Notes: generated by a model from the letters alone, not told the origin. DNA of 64,000 nucleotides from Gambelia wislizenii (GCA_030847615.1 JAUMIR010000004.1:186684501-186748500), one strand, 5' to 3'. Positions 32,855 to 44,844 are shown, counted from the stretch's first letter. Numbers and translations: made by a program.

Positions 32855-34446
32855 TTGGTTTAAGGACTTCCGGTGGCGAGGGCGTCGTGAAAGGACGTAG
32901 TGTGCGGAGCGGGTGCGCTACGTTCGCTAAATTTGGGTTGAAACCCCTAAAGAAAGTAAAACCGAATAGGGGGTGAACTTGCTTGGGGAAACAAGCAATC
33001 GGAGGGGGCCTGGAAACGACCGGAGAACCCAGAGGAAGAGTTTGGAGAAAAATTTACCAGCATCTCCAAACGGGACGCCTGGGGAGGTCCGAGGCTTGCC
33101 ACACCCGGATTGAAGCAGCCTGCAAGGATACGAATGACGCCACCACTTTTAAAAGGTTTTAAAGACGCCAGAGTGTCAAGTAAGCATCTATTTTCCTTTA
33201 TAATCCAGTGAGGAGACTCCCTAATACTGAACTCTGTTAAAGAGACCAATAAGCTTCTAAAACCGAGTGAAGAAACTTGGGGAATAGCTGAAAGAAAAAA
33301 AAACTGATGAAAGGGGGTAGCGAAAAACAGAAAGAGTGATTTGAAGGAGGAGAAAAGAGAGAGGAAAAAGCAAACAACAACTAATATCAAATAATAGATA
33401 TATAGAAAGAAGTGAATATAAGAGAAACACGGAAGTGTTGACATCAAAAAGAAAGGAAAAAGAGAGTCACGGAGTGATTAGCTGGAAGAGGGTTAAAGTG
33501 ACCAGTGTTTAAAGAGATAGAACCTGATAGAGGTGAAACGTGCTTGACTAAGGAGGAGACGGAAAGTGGAAGCGAAACAGCTGGAAAAGGACAAAAAGGG
33601 ATGTAAATAAAGAAATAAAGAAGGTCTTAAAAAGAAAAGACCTTAAGCTACTGAAGAAGGTAGTTAGGACCAATTACGAATAAGAGAAAAAGAAAATAAA
33701 GGAAGTAAAAGAATAAAAAGACTGAGCCTTGTGACAAAGTTTAAAGAGACGCTGAGAAACATCCAGGTTAAGAGACGCTGAGAGATTTCTGGGTCATGTG
33801 AAGAGGGATAATCAGGTGGAGGAGCCAGAATAGAAAGAACGACAGCGGCGTAAGGAGAGAAAGAGGTGGAGGGAACATCAGAGAAGCCGAAGTGAATGAG
33901 ATAAATGGCGATTGAAGAAGCGGTTTAAGAGCTACAAGAGACACAACAGAGGGAGAAGAAGTGAAGAAAGGCAAGGAGCAGAGAAAATAAAAGGACAGAA
34001 GTAAAGGGGGATTAAAAATAATTGGATGTTATAAGGGGAATTGGATGTCATAAGGGTAAAATTCTATACAACTGTGTAACTGTGTATGTCTGTTACAGTA
34101 ATTATTAAGATTGAATAGAAAGGAAACCTTGGTCGATATTCTAATAGGCAAAATAAGAAAAGAGAGAAGAAAGAGAGGAAGAGAGAAAATAAGTTCATGT
34201 TGGAAGGGGGAAAAAACCTTTAAAGAGAAAAGAAAGGATAGGCTTGGTGAATAGGGATAAATAAGGGTTGGAAGGGATCCTGAAACTTAAGATATTGAAG
34301 ATAGAGAGCGCTGATAAGGTAAAGAAGGCCTTTTGAATATATTATAGTGGTAAAAGGGCGAAGGGAGAAAAAGGAAAACAGGAAAATAATTAAGAACATA
34401 ATAATTGATTAGCGGCCACGAACTAAGATACAGTGTACTGGGAGTG
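32855..34446 (+). promoter_or_regulatory. L1 5' UTR, presumed internal promoter
   Basis: About 1.59 kb of non-coding sequence before ORF1. The first ~200 bp are GC-richer with several CpGs ('gtggcgagggcgtcgtgaaa'); the rest is purine-rich with many 'gaaa' and 'agag' stretches. In other vertebrates the L1 5' UTR carries an internal RNA polymerase II promoter; that role is inferred here. The minus strand has a 166-codon open frame at 32947-33447. Confidence 0.7.
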
Positions 34447-35289
34447 ATGCCAACTACTTGGAAAAACCTAGCACAGACACAACCTCAAACCCAGACGATA
34501 CAGACAACTAGGAGATCATCTACAGATATGGCAACAAAGCTGGTAGATACAAATCAAATGTTATTAAATGAATTTAAGAAACTGAGTAAAGAATTAAAAA
34601 CAGAGATGAAAGATCTAAAAGGAGATAAAAGGTTAGATTTACAAAAACAACTGGATAAATTTGGCTCTCAATTGGAAGCGACTACAAGAGATATAACAAA
34701 AATAAGTGAAGAATTACAAGAATTAAAAGTTAGAACTGGGAACTTAGAAACAAGAACTAAGGTGTTGGGAAAACAAACAGAACAAGGAAACTACCAAAGA
34801 ATAATACAAGAAACTAGAAACAGAGCGAAGTGTATGAAAATAAGAGGGTTATCGGAACAACGAAGTGAGGACTTAGCGACTAGAATTATTCCCGTTCTAG
34901 CAGAGTATATAGGGTGGACACCGAGTCAACTTGATGTGGAGGTGGACAAACTCTATAGAATTGATTCCTGGATAGCTAGGAAGAAAAAACTTCCAAGAGA
35001 TATAGTGATATATTTCCTGAGGGAAAGAGTTAAAGACATAATTATTCAAAGACGTTATAAACAAAGTTTGATTATAGAAGGAGAAGAAGTCAGGATTTTT
35101 AGAGATATACCACTTCAAGTGTTAAAAAAGAGGAGGGAATATAACTTTTTGACACAGGTCCTTAGGAAAAAAGAGATTCAATACAAGTGGAATAAAATAG
35201 AGGGGATAACTCTCACTTATAAATATAAAACGGTGGTGATAAATTCGATAGGTAAGGCAAAGGAATTCTTAATGAAATTACAAAGGTAA
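34447..35289 (+). CDS. L1 ORF1 protein (RNA chaperone)
   Basis: 280 codons from the ATG at 34447, the first ATG of the frame. The frame is open 14 codons further upstream but without an ATG. The N-terminus is basic and polar, followed by a coiled coil at about residues 30-115 with heptads rich in L, K and E ('LLNEFKKLSKELKTEMKDL', 'ISEELQELKVRTGNLETR'). An RRM-like domain starts at about residue 134 ('KCMKIRGLSEQ') and includes 'VEVDKLYRIDSW' and 'RDIVIYFLRERVKD'. A C-terminal domain starts at about 208 with 'VRIFRDIPLQVLKKRREYN'. This is the ORF1p trimer architecture; the protein binds L1 RNA in cytoplasmic particles and is needed for retrotransposition. The frame is intact. Confidence 0.9.
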   Translation: MPTTWKNLAQTQPQTQTIQTTRRSSTDMATKLVDTNQMLLNEFKKLSKELKTEMKDLKGDKRLDLQKQLDKFGSQLEATTRDITKISEELQELKVRTGNLETRTKVLGKQTEQGNYQRIIQETRNRAKCMKIRGLSEQRSEDLATRIIPVLAEYIGWTPSQLDVEVDKLYRIDSWIARKKKLPRDIVIYFLRERVKDIIIQRRYKQSLIIEGEEVRIFRDIPLQVLKKRREYNFLTQVLRKKEIQYKWNKIEGITLTYKYKTVVINSIGKAKEFLMKLQR

Positions 35290-35310
35290 CAAACAGAAAA
35301 TACTGATAGC

Positions 35311-35595
35311 ATGGAACAAGAAAAGGAAAAGGGGAACACAAGTGATAATTCCCAGGAACAGCAAAGAATCAAAAGAAATAATAATAATCAAGGAAGAAAC
35401 GGAGAGGAAGGGGACATACAAGAACTGGATCCAGAATTGGAGTGGGTAGATCCGGGGATAGAGAAGGAGATATTGAGAAGTGAAATAGAGAGTGAAGGTG
35501 ACGAGGGTGAAGAAGTAGAACCAGGATCAGAATTAGAAAGTAATGAAGAGGATAATACAGAGGATTCAGAAGAGGAAATATTGGATAAGGAATAA
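35311..35595 (+). CDS. Small acidic ORF between L1 ORF1 and ORF2
   Basis: 94 codons with ATG at 35311, 21 nt after the ORF1 stop and ending 27 nt before the ORF2 ATG, all in the same frame. The N-terminal third is polar (Q, N, K, R), and residues 35-94 are dominated by Glu and Asp ('EEEILDKE' at the end), giving a strongly negative charge. No family domain is recognised. It might be a separate protein, a C-terminal extension reached by readthrough of the ORF1 TAA, or an N-terminal extension of ORF2 closed by a TAA. In mammalian L1 the inter-ORF region is short and has no such ORF. Whether it is translated is unknown. Confidence 0.55.
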   Translation: MEQEKEKGNTSDNSQEQQRIKRNNNNQGRNGEEGDIQELDPELEWVDPGIEKEILRSEIESEGDEGEEVEPGSELESNEEDNTEDSEEEILDKE

Positions 35596-35622
35596 ATATA
35601 ACAAGGATATAAGGAAGTAACT

Positions 35623-38600
35623 ATGATAGAGAAAATATTAACATGGAATGTTAAGGGGCTAAATAGCCCAGGTAAAAGGAAAAAAGTATTTCATTTCCTT
35701 GATAAACATAGAATTGATGTTGCGTGCTTACAGGAAACACATATCAGAAAACAAGACAGAAAGTTGTTGGAAAACAAAAAAAGGGGGGTGTTATATGTAA
35801 CAAACTACGAAAAGAAAAAAAGAGGTGTTGCAATTTATGTAAATAAAAGACTTAAATCAAAAGAAATATTCAATGATGATAAAGGTTATTTTATAGGGGT
35901 AGAAATAAGCTTGGGTGGAAAGAGAGTTTTGGTGGTAGGAATATATACACCCCAAGAAAATAAAAGAAACTTCTTTGAAAGATTATTAAATGAGATTCAG
36001 GAACATGATTATACAGATTACATTTTAGCAGGAGATTGGAATGGGGTGTTAAACTCTGAAATAGATAGATCATCTACTCCAAACCCCCAAAAGGCTAAAC
36101 AGGGAAATTTGCCAAAGATAGTAAGGGAAATTATGGAGCAATTAGTAATAGGAGATATATGGCGACACGTTCATAAATCTGAGAAAGACTATACATTCTA
36201 TTCTGATAGGCACAAATGTTGGTCACGAATCGATATGTTTTTGATCTCGAAAACACTATATAGAGATATAAAGAAAATAAAAATAGGTCAGAACGTAATA
36301 TCAGACCATTGCCCGGTAATAATGGAACTGGGTCAACATAAAAAACAGTATAATTGGAGACTGAAGGATGTATTAATTAAAAGTGACCGAGTAATCGAAA
36401 AAACAAAAAAAAATATTGAAATTATTTTTTATAGAGAACTTAGAAAAAGGGATGGACATTAGTGTAGTCTGGGACACTTGTAAGGCGGTAATAAGGGGTC
36501 ATCTTATTCAGCAACAAGCGGAAAGGAACAAGGAAAGGAAAGCAAAAGAAGACAAATTACTAGAAGAAATCCTGAAAAAAGAAAAAGAACAAAAGAAAAC
36601 ACCAAAGGATGAGAAAATACAAAAAGAATTAATAATACTAAGGAAACAATTGGAAATAGAAATGAGTTTAGAAATAAGTAAGAAATTAAAATACACTAAT
36701 CAAAGATATTTCGAGCAGTCAAATAAACCAGGGAAATGGCTAGCTCATAGATTGAGAAAAGAAAAGGAAAGAAGAACGATAACTGAGATTAAATCAAACG
36801 ATAAGATATATACTGAACAGAATGAGATTATGAGAGCGTTCTATAACTATTATTCAGAACTATATGCAGAAAGGCCACAATATCCCGAGGATAGAGAGGA
36901 GATAAGAAAATATCTAGAGAAAGAAAAACTCCCTCAATTATCAGAAGAGCAGAGACAAGAGTTGAATAAGCAGATTACAAAAGAAGAAATAAAGGAGGCA
37001 ATAGGTAAAATGAAGGTAGGTAAAGCCCCGGGACATGATGGTTTTTCGGTCCTCTATTATAAGACTTTTGAGGAGGAATTGATAGATCCATTATATGAAC
37101 TGTTTAATAAGGTGAACAAGGGAAAATGTCCTGAATCTTGGTATGCTGCAGATATAACAATTATACCAAAGGAGGGAAAAGATGAGACATTGCTAACGAA
37201 TTATAGACCAATATCATTATTGAATATTGATTATAAAATTTTTACAAACATACTTACAGAGAGATTAAAAAGGACATTGAACGATTTGATTTACGAGGAC
37301 CAAAATGGATTTCTTCCAAATAGGCATACGAGTAATAATTTACGAACACTGCTCAATATAATAGAGTACTATGATAAACACAGTGAGAGGAAAATGAGTT
37401 TTATATTCGCAGATATAGAAAAAGCATTTGATAATGTGAGGTGGGAATTCTTATTCGAGGTCTTAGAACAAATGAAGATGGGTGTAAATTTTATGGATTG
37501 GATTAGGAAAATTTATAAGCGACAAACAGCCCAAATTATAATTAATGGAGAAAAAACGAAAGCATGTACTATTGGAAAAGGAACAAGACAGGGTTGTCCC
37601 CTGTCGCCTCTTTTATTTATAACAGTATTAGAGGTTTTAACCCGAAAAATCAGATTGAACCCGCAAATAACAGGTTTAAAGATTCAGAAACAAGAATTCA
37701 AATATAAAGCATTTGCGGACGATATGGTGTTTGTAGTAGACAACCCAATAGGGAGTATTAAGTATTTAAAAGAACTGATAGAAGAATTTGGAAAATTAGC
37801 GGGTCTAAAAATAAATAAAGAAAAAACATTTATATTAACAAAGAATTTAAACAAAAAAGAAGAACAAATATTGGAGGAAATAACAGAGTATAAAATATGC
37901 AAGAAAATAAAGTATCTTGGGATCGAGTTAACAAACAAAAATTCAGAGCTATTTGAAAACAATTATACAAAAATATGGAGTAAGATCAAAGAGGACCTAA
38001 ATAAATGGACTAAATTAGATTTGTCATTATTGGGAAGGATTGCTTCAGTGAAGATGAACGTTCTACCAAAATTACAATATCTGTTCCAAAATATCCCAAT
38101 TATAATTAACAACAAAGTATTTAAGAAATGGAATAGGGATTTATTGGGGTTCATCTGGGCCGGGAAAAAGGCGAGAATAAAAAGGACATCCTTACAGGAT
38201 TCAAAAGAATGAGGAGGCCTAGGCCTACCAGATTTACAGTTATATTATCACGCAAACTGCATATCATGGGTAATGGAATGGATGACACTAGCAAATACTA
38301 GACTCTTACAACTGGAGGGATTTAATCTAAGATTTGGGTGGCATTCATACTTATGGTTTAACAAAATATCGATACATAAAGAATTTTGCCACCACTATGT
38401 AAGGCGTTCACTGATACAAGTATGGTTGAAATACAAAAGAATCCTTTGCCCAAAAATACCATTATGGATATCTAACCATGAGGCATTTCATAAAAAAGAA
38501 AATCTGTATAATGACAAATGGTTGACATATAGAGATATTTTGAAAAGAGAAAGGGATGTTTATAGGATGAAAACTCAAGAGGAACTAATGCGAGACAATA

Positions 38601-39403
38601 TACGGTGTCATTGGTTCTTACATAGACAACTATCGGAGAAATTTAAACAAGATTCTAAGCTAGAAGGTATAGAACAGGATAAGACTGAGTTAGATAAGAT
38701 CATGCAAAGTGGAAGGAAAAAAAGAGTATCTAAAATATATAAAATACTGCTCACTTATAAGTTGGAACAGGAGAGAATAAAAACACATATGGTAAGATGG
38801 GCCCAAGACATAGGTCATGAAATTATGTTGGAACAATGGGAACAAGCCTGGATAAAGAATATAAGATTTACTAAGAGTAACAACATAAAAGAGAATTACT
38901 ATAAGATAATGTTCAGGTGGTATTTATCACCTGAAAAGATAGCTAAAATCTATAAAAACTCATCTGACCTTTGTTGGAAGTGTAAAAAAGCAGTGGGCAC
39001 CTTCTACCATATGTGGTGGAGATGCGAGGTGGTAAAGAAGTTTTGGAGTAAGATACATAAACTAATTGGGAAAATTTTGAAAGTAGATTTCCAGAGTGAG
39101 CCAGAGATTTATTTGCTAAATATGGTACAAAAGATAAATACTTGGAAACAAAGAAAATACGAAAAAATTTTGTTATATATGATAACGGCAGCAAGAATTA
39201 TACTAGCGAAGAATTGGAAGAGTCAACATGAACCAACAATAGAAGAATGGCTGTTGAAACTATATGATATGTATGAAATGGATAAATTAACTACGCTGTT
39301 AGATGAAGAAAAGACACAGAAAAGTTGTGATGATTGGGAAATCCTAGCCCCAATTTGGAAAGAGAAATGGGGGGAATGGGCAATAGTTTGCCTAGAGAAA
39401 TAA
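35623..39403 (+). pseudogene. L1 ORF2: endonuclease, reverse transcriptase, Cys-rich C-terminus (two lesions)
   Basis: Nearly 1260 codons long. The apurinic-type endonuclease (35623-36400) has all key blocks: 'LTWNVKGLN', 'QETH', 'LAGDWNGVL', 'WSRIDMFL' and 'ISDHCPV'. The RT (about 36990-38210) has 'KAPGHDGFSVLYY', 'NYRPISLLN', motif A 'FADIEKAFDNV', 'GTRQGCPLSPLLF' and catalytic FADD (37711-37722). The C-terminus has 'CWKCKKAVGTFYHMWWRC' (38972-39025), a CCHC motif. Two lesions are seen. One is a net one-base gain shifting the frame after the endonuclease, most simply in the A9 run at 36405-36413. The other is a TGA at 38210-38212 where a CGA (Arg) codon is expected before 'GGLGLPDL', a CpG-decay type change. 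Otherwise the frame is open. Confidence 0.9.
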
Positions 39404-39763
39404 CGAACTAGATTAAGGAAAAGAGATAAGAGGTATAACTTTAACAGAATAAGAAAAGGAAAATAAGGAAGAGGGAGAAGTTGAGTGAAAAAAACATTGG
39501 ATATAAAGGAAAAGAGGAAGTTGTCTATGTGAATTGTTGTGTATAAGTCTCTCTCTCTCTCTGGCTTTTCTTCGCAAACAGAAGAAAGAATGTGGAGGAT
39601 TACGGGTTAATTGGGTGTACGAATGGTAGTGTAGGGTGAGGTATGTTGGGGGGGGTTATGTTGCGGGTTTTGGGTTATTATGTAATGTCAAATGCTGTTT
39701 TTATTTTTAATTCTATGTTGTTAAATGTTGTCAAACGTTTTTATTTGGTGTAATGAAAATACT

Positions 39764-39774
39764 AATAAAAAAAA
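39764..39774 (+). terminator. L1 polyadenylation signal and A-tail
   Basis: AATAAA at 39764-39769 runs straight into the A-run that ends at the right target duplication (39775-39792). This is the usual L1 3' end. Confidence 0.85.
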
Positions 39775-39792
39775 AAACTACTGATGCAAGTG
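39775..39792 (+). repeat. L1 target-site duplication, right copy
   Basis: Identical to 32837-32854. The first As overlap the A-tail, so the exact left edge of this copy is ambiguous by a few bases. Confidence 0.93.
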
Positions 39793-41299
39793 GTAGAGAG
39801 AACTTCTTAGTATGCAGTGAATTTGGCCTTGTCAGCTCCACTGAAGCGACTTAGCACCCACACTTACATATAGGTTCAGGAACAATCAGAAAATCCCAGG
39901 AATAATAGCATAGCTTCTCTTCTATGCCCTTGAAATATTACATTTGTAAGTAACAAAATTTTTCACATCAGTTGCCTATAGAGTAGATAATATTCCTATT
40001 CAAACAAGGAATTGAAAATCATCATCTATACAGAAAAGCAACTCTTTACCACCTGAGCATTTTATTACTCCACTCTGAGCAGAACTTAGACAAGTTACTT
40101 TTTTTGGACTACAACTCCACTTGGCAATGTTGGCTAAGGAATTCTGGGAGCTATAGTTTTGTTTTTTAAAAACCTAACTTTTCCTGGTCTTCTTCCTGAG
40201 AAAGACCTCATTGGTTGTGACAAATGGTTGATGGTCCTAGAAGTGCCAGTTGTTTTGTGGTGTGTGAAGTAATATGTGTTTTATATTTGGTCTTCAAATT
40301 GTTATTTTAACCACAAGATATTAGTGCACAAAATATCATAAAATCAGCAGATATCAAAAACTTAAAATGCCATAGCAGCAATGTATAAATGTCAGTTTCA
40401 TTTCACCTCACATTATCTACTTCATCGGAGATTAAACCTAAATAAATAGTATCTGCATCTATTCACATTCTTTCCTGGTTATTTTGAGCTTCTTTTCCTC
40501 TATACTGCTTCCCCTATGCTGTTGGAGATTAAATGGTAAGGCAGAACTGTCTTTTCAATTCTGCTGCTTTGTAAAAATGGTGTGAGCAGTGCCAATCATA
40601 GTACAAACACGAATAGTGCTCCATAAGTAGCAATTACACACACACACACATGCATATACAGTATCTCCAAAAATACAATAATCCACAGCATTAGAAAAAG
40701 GTCATGAATGGAAGCCAACCTCAAAACAAACACTTGGATAAAAATGCAAGAAGGTCTTTCAGCTGCAAGCTTGCATGAAAAAATGTACTACTACCAACCA
40801 AACACATTATCAGCCATTTTAATTATAAAGAACTAGTTACATCATTGCTATATAGAAGTCCACTGTATTTCTGTTTCATATCGTCTGTCTCATTGAGGGT
40901 ACCTGCATTCTGATGTATATTAAAATGTTGCCACTTTTCTTTCTGCAAAGTTTATTTGTCATATAATCTATTCCATTAAACAGCTTTTGTGGATGAGTAC
41001 ATGCCCCACATCACCCTCCAAAGAGCTTTCAAAGCTTCTCTGGAACTTCACAGCTGTAGGATACTGATAAGAACAACCAGGCACATATGACTGTAGATCA
41101 CACAATGTTTCAAAGCAAGATGCATTCTGTTCAATAGAATGCCCGCATTACCTTTTTATAAATTTGCAAGAAGTAGAATACCATTCTTTTATTGCAGAGC
41201 ACAACCTCAAACTTGGTATAGAATAGAAATGCTAAAACACATGTAAACTAGTTTACCTATTTCACATAACTAGCAAAAGGCAACATTCAAACACAAGTC
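39793..41299. other. Unassigned DNA
   Basis: No gene seen. 40105-40165 ('ggactacaactccacttgg...ggagctatagtttt') resembles one arm of the short MITE family at 45578-45794. A (CA)n tract lies at 40637-40650. Confidence 0.45.
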
Positions 41300-41302
41300 T
41301 AA

Positions 41303-41492
41303 GGAGATTTTCAGACCTGCCAAAATGCCGGTTTGCCGCGCGAGCAGCCTCCCGAAACTGCTGCGCGGCAAGGGTCTACTTCGGACGACGCTGTGCCTCT
41401 CGCGAAACCGTCTGTGTCACTTCCGTGAAGCTTGGGACGGCTCAGCGCCATATTTCAATCAAACCGGCATTTTGGCAGGTCTGAAAATCTCC
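41303..41492. mobile_element. Harbinger-like MITE, 190 bp, 33-bp perfect termini
   Basis: Positions 41303-41335 and 41460-41492 are perfect 33-bp inverted repeats beginning GGAGATTTTCAGACCTGCC. TAA flanks both sides (41300-41302, 41493-41495). The GC-rich interior has a second hairpin ('tgccgcgcgagcag'/'ctgctgcgcggca'). No coding capacity. A 3-bp TAA duplication fits PIF/Harbinger. Confidence 0.8.
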
Positions 41493-41495
41493 TAA

Positions 41496-41948
41496 GGAGC
41501 TCAGTTCACTTCCTGGATTCAAATCCCGCCTGTTCTCGCAAGAAGACGTCAGCACGGGAAATTCAAAAAGAAAAAGAAAAATACACACAAAAAAGTTCAC
41601 AAAACAGGATATACACACACTAAAAAACAAAAACAAAAAAAAAACAAGTAACCTGGGAAAGGTACAAAAAAGAGGGTAGCCTGCCTGGTTCTCATGATCC
41701 CACCTGGAAGTGTTCTGGCAGGACCTCCCATTGATGCTGGAATCATGAATCAAAAATGGTGGGAGGTTTCAGACACCAGCAATGTTGGCACCAAAATGGG
41801 ATGGGCGATTCATTTACAGATCTGGCCCATGAATAAAAAGAAATGCCAGAATAATGACAGAGGAATGCAAAAAGACAACATTGTGTGATATTGGCATCCT
41901 TTTGCTAGTGTTGTTTTGGTACCACATTAGCCATGGCTGATAATCTCC
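41496..41948. mobile_element. Harbinger-like MITE, relative of 19313-19884
   Basis: The interior matches the 19.3-kb element ('ggaaattcaaaaa', 'gaagtgttctggca', 'ggacctcccattg', 'ccatgaataaaaag'). The right end 'gctgataatctcc' is followed by TAA (41949-41951). The left end starts GGAG directly after the TAA that closes the 190-bp MITE, but the rest of the left terminus is degenerate. Alternatively, 41303-41948 is one longer element. Confidence 0.6.
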
Positions 41949-42000
41949 TAAATTGCTTTAGAAACGTGCATATCAAACGTCATTGAAAGATGATGGCCCT

Positions 42001-42500
42001 GTCTACACTAGTGTAAAAACCTGACACACACACCCAAATGGCCCAATAAGGCCACACTAGGTGTGGCATTATCCCCAAATCTGGTGTGATAAGGCCACAC
42101 ACTGTACGGCCCTATCCACACCAAACTCAGGGTATACCACCTTAATCTGGGTTTTAAAAACTCACCGTTTTCTCTGGAGTTCGCTTAAAATTCTGGAGAA
42201 AATTGTAGTGAGAACAATGCATCCACCCTGGATTCATGGGGTGGGGAGGGAGGACAAGCGCTGTCTGACAGGCACCACCATTCCCCCCCCCCTCCTTAGC
42301 AGCACTTCCTCATTCCAACATTGGCCAGGAAGGCAGAGCCCTGGTGCATAGATCACATGGCTAGCTGCTCTTTTTAACCTCAGAGACAGTGACTGCACAC
42401 CGGTGGTGGCGGTGCCAAGAAGGGGGGGGGAATGGTGTCACAGAGATGCCTGGAGGTAAAAATCCAGATGATTCGTTGTGTAGACAAGCCTAGTAACAAC
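42001..42500. mobile_element. Putative MITE with 'TGTCTACAC' termini
   Basis: 'ggccctgtctacactag' at 42000 and 'gttgtgtagacaagcc' at 42476 are inverted. Inner repeats such as 'aaggccacacta/tggtgtgataagg' add secondary structure. Similar to the 17.1- and 54.7-kb elements in terminal motif. No target duplication established. Confidence 0.45.
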
Positions 42501-44840
42501 AAGTGCAGATTCGGGCTTTGGCCAGGTAAGGTGTGGCACTTAAATCCAGGCCAGAGTAGTCCGAATTTCATGTGGCACTGCTCTGGGACAAATTAGTCCA
42601 GATTTTATTTGGATTTTCACCCCCAGTTTTGACTTGCCCAATATCTCCCTGAAGGTTTATACCTCATTATAGAATATTATTTCCTGGCCTCTTTAAAAAA
42701 TGCAGAAGTCAGTGTTCAGAATGGTATGTCCCGCATTTATATATCAAATTAGTTTCTGTTCTCTCATGTCAAAAGAGAAATTTGTTGTTGCTGTAAAAAC
42801 ACATACATCACTGTGTAAAGATGCAGAATGCAGCACAATTAAACTTAGTACCTCACTTTGCTTTACCAACTGTTCATTTGCATGTAATGTTTAGTTAACT
42901 GTTTTGACCCAAATCCAGAGTGGTGGTGTGCAACAGGACCCTCCTTCCTCTAGTTTCCCCCCTGTAGCCACTGAAGCCACACACAAAAATGGCTTTGGCG
43001 GATTCAGAGGTAAACAGCCCCCAGCCCCCCAGAGCAGGTCTACAGTGGGAAGGGGAGATTCTTTCCTTCCTAATTCCATTGGATCCCATTTCACCACTAA
43101 CAGTGGTGGATCCTGCCAATTGTTTGATGCTCTTGGAAAGACTTTATCAGACCAGTGACTAAAAATGCTGTAATTCCGCAAATGAGGATGGATAGCGGAA
43201 ACATCGTGGCATTATAACACTATCACATGTCACTGTAATCATGTGAAGGAACCACAATAGAATTATCACATGCCAACCACTAGCACTTCAAGAATGGGAG
43301 TTTCTGTGATTTAGCATGGGCGAGATTTCAGCAGTTCTCACTAGAAGATGCAAGCACGACTACAGCTCCAAAAACCCCTAAATAAACAAAGTTAATGATC
43401 ACACAAGCACTGAAACAAGCCTAAAAATGTGCGAACTAAAGGGAACAGTTCATAAAAAGAACATCCTGTGCTTCGTTTTCCCATTCTCACCCATTAGTTT
43501 TCTTGCTGAGGGATGACCATTCAAGCTCTAATCTCATGGTTACAACAGGATGTGGTTTCACATGCCTTCAATACTATGAAAAAAGCACTATTGCTGATCT
43601 ATTGGTGGCTTATCCCATCAATTAAAAGCAACACTTTTTTTTCGTGGCTGGGAAACATACTAACCATGTGATGATGATGACATAGTGCATAGCACGGGCC
43701 CATTCACTCTAGCATGATGTTGTTATTCCACCATTTTTGCCACATCTGATAAAGTCCTAACTTTTATGGATTACTGTTGTGGCCTAGTGAGTGGGAAAAC
43801 CTAAAAGAAAAGCTGTACTTACCAATTTTAGTTTAGAGAGAAAGTGAGAGAGAGGTGGAGGAGAAGCAGTGATTGAAATGGAGTAAAGATTAGGCCTTTG
43901 ACATTTTGAATTAGGGGGAATGAAGAAGAAGAAGATTTATTTGTATCCCACCTCTCCCATCAGGATGGGGTGGCAAACAACATACAAAACATTGAACAAT
44001 AGTCCAGCACAAGTTTTAAAATGGTATAATTAAAACAGTCTCTATCATAATAAATTAATTCAAATTGTTAAATATAAATACAAAGATTAAAACAAACTTA
44101 AACTTAAAATAGTAGAATAGGATTGTGTTGTATATGTGTAATGAACAATGGAAAGAAAAATTCCTCATAGCAACCTTATGCATTTGTATCTCTCTCATAT
44201 TTTTATTTAGGGCTTGAAAGTTGTTAATTTCAACAACCACTAAATTGCATAGTCAGAAAAGTTCTGCAACCCAGGCCTGAACTGGTGTATGATTGAGAGC
44301 ATGAAACTTTGGATAATCTATATATGTGCTGTATTCAGTTATGGAACCGGTTATTTTGTTGTTGGGCAGTTATGGTATATTACTGAAATTCCCCCAAACT
44401 TAATCCTAAAAGTGTCACAAGACTCTGTTTCCACATTATCTATAATAGGTTTAAGAATGACCAATTCATATATGTCTTTGTGCTTTAGTACACTACCTTA
44501 TCACTCTAGTGAGCCCAATGTCTTTGTAGAAAATGTGATATGTGATATATAAATAAGCTGACACTCTACCAAAATCCAGTTCTTAATTCCAAACAGAATA
44601 CATCATGGGTGGGGAAAAATCATGTACCATCCAGGACCATTCCCTTCCCCAATTTTTGTTGAATGTGATTCAAAACATCTGTTCCACATCTCTCAGGGAT
44701 GAAAAGAAAAATTACCACATTTTGATCTCCCCCCACCTGCTTTAGGCCCAGAAGAGTTATTTCATTAGCAAAGAAGTAAAGCAGAAGTTCAGTAAGAAAA
44801 GGCTGAGTTCTGGAGCTCTTGCATGCTACACAGTTATAGC
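42501..44840. other. Unassigned DNA
   Basis: No gene or clear element. 43922-43990 ('gaagaagatttatttgtatc' then 'ccacctctcccatc') looks like a reversed SINE tail. Open frames on both strands at 42891-43181 overlap each other and have no motif. Confidence 0.45.
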
Positions 44841-44844
44841 ACTA

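Larger units (their letters stand above)
32855..39774 (+). mobile_element. Full-length L1 LINE, 6.92 kb
   Basis: Bounded by an 18-bp target duplication and ending in an A-run after AATAAA. It contains a 1.6-kb 5' UTR starting just before 'ggacttccggtggcgagg', ORF1 (34447-35289), a small acidic ORF (35311-35595) and ORF2 (35623-39403). The strong purine bias of the plus strand is typical of L1. ORF2 has one frameshift and one nonsense codon, so this copy could not make its own machinery. The perfect duplication and small number of lesions mean the insertion is fairly recent. Confidence 0.93.

Noticed and set aside
34405..34446. ORF1 start at 34405
   Set aside because: That position is TTG, not ATG; the first in-frame ATG is 34447, which suits a eukaryotic mRNA.
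42891..43181. Three overlapping frames on both strands
   Set aside because: Mutually overlapping frames of ~80-95 codons with no motif; expected by chance in GC-richer DNA.
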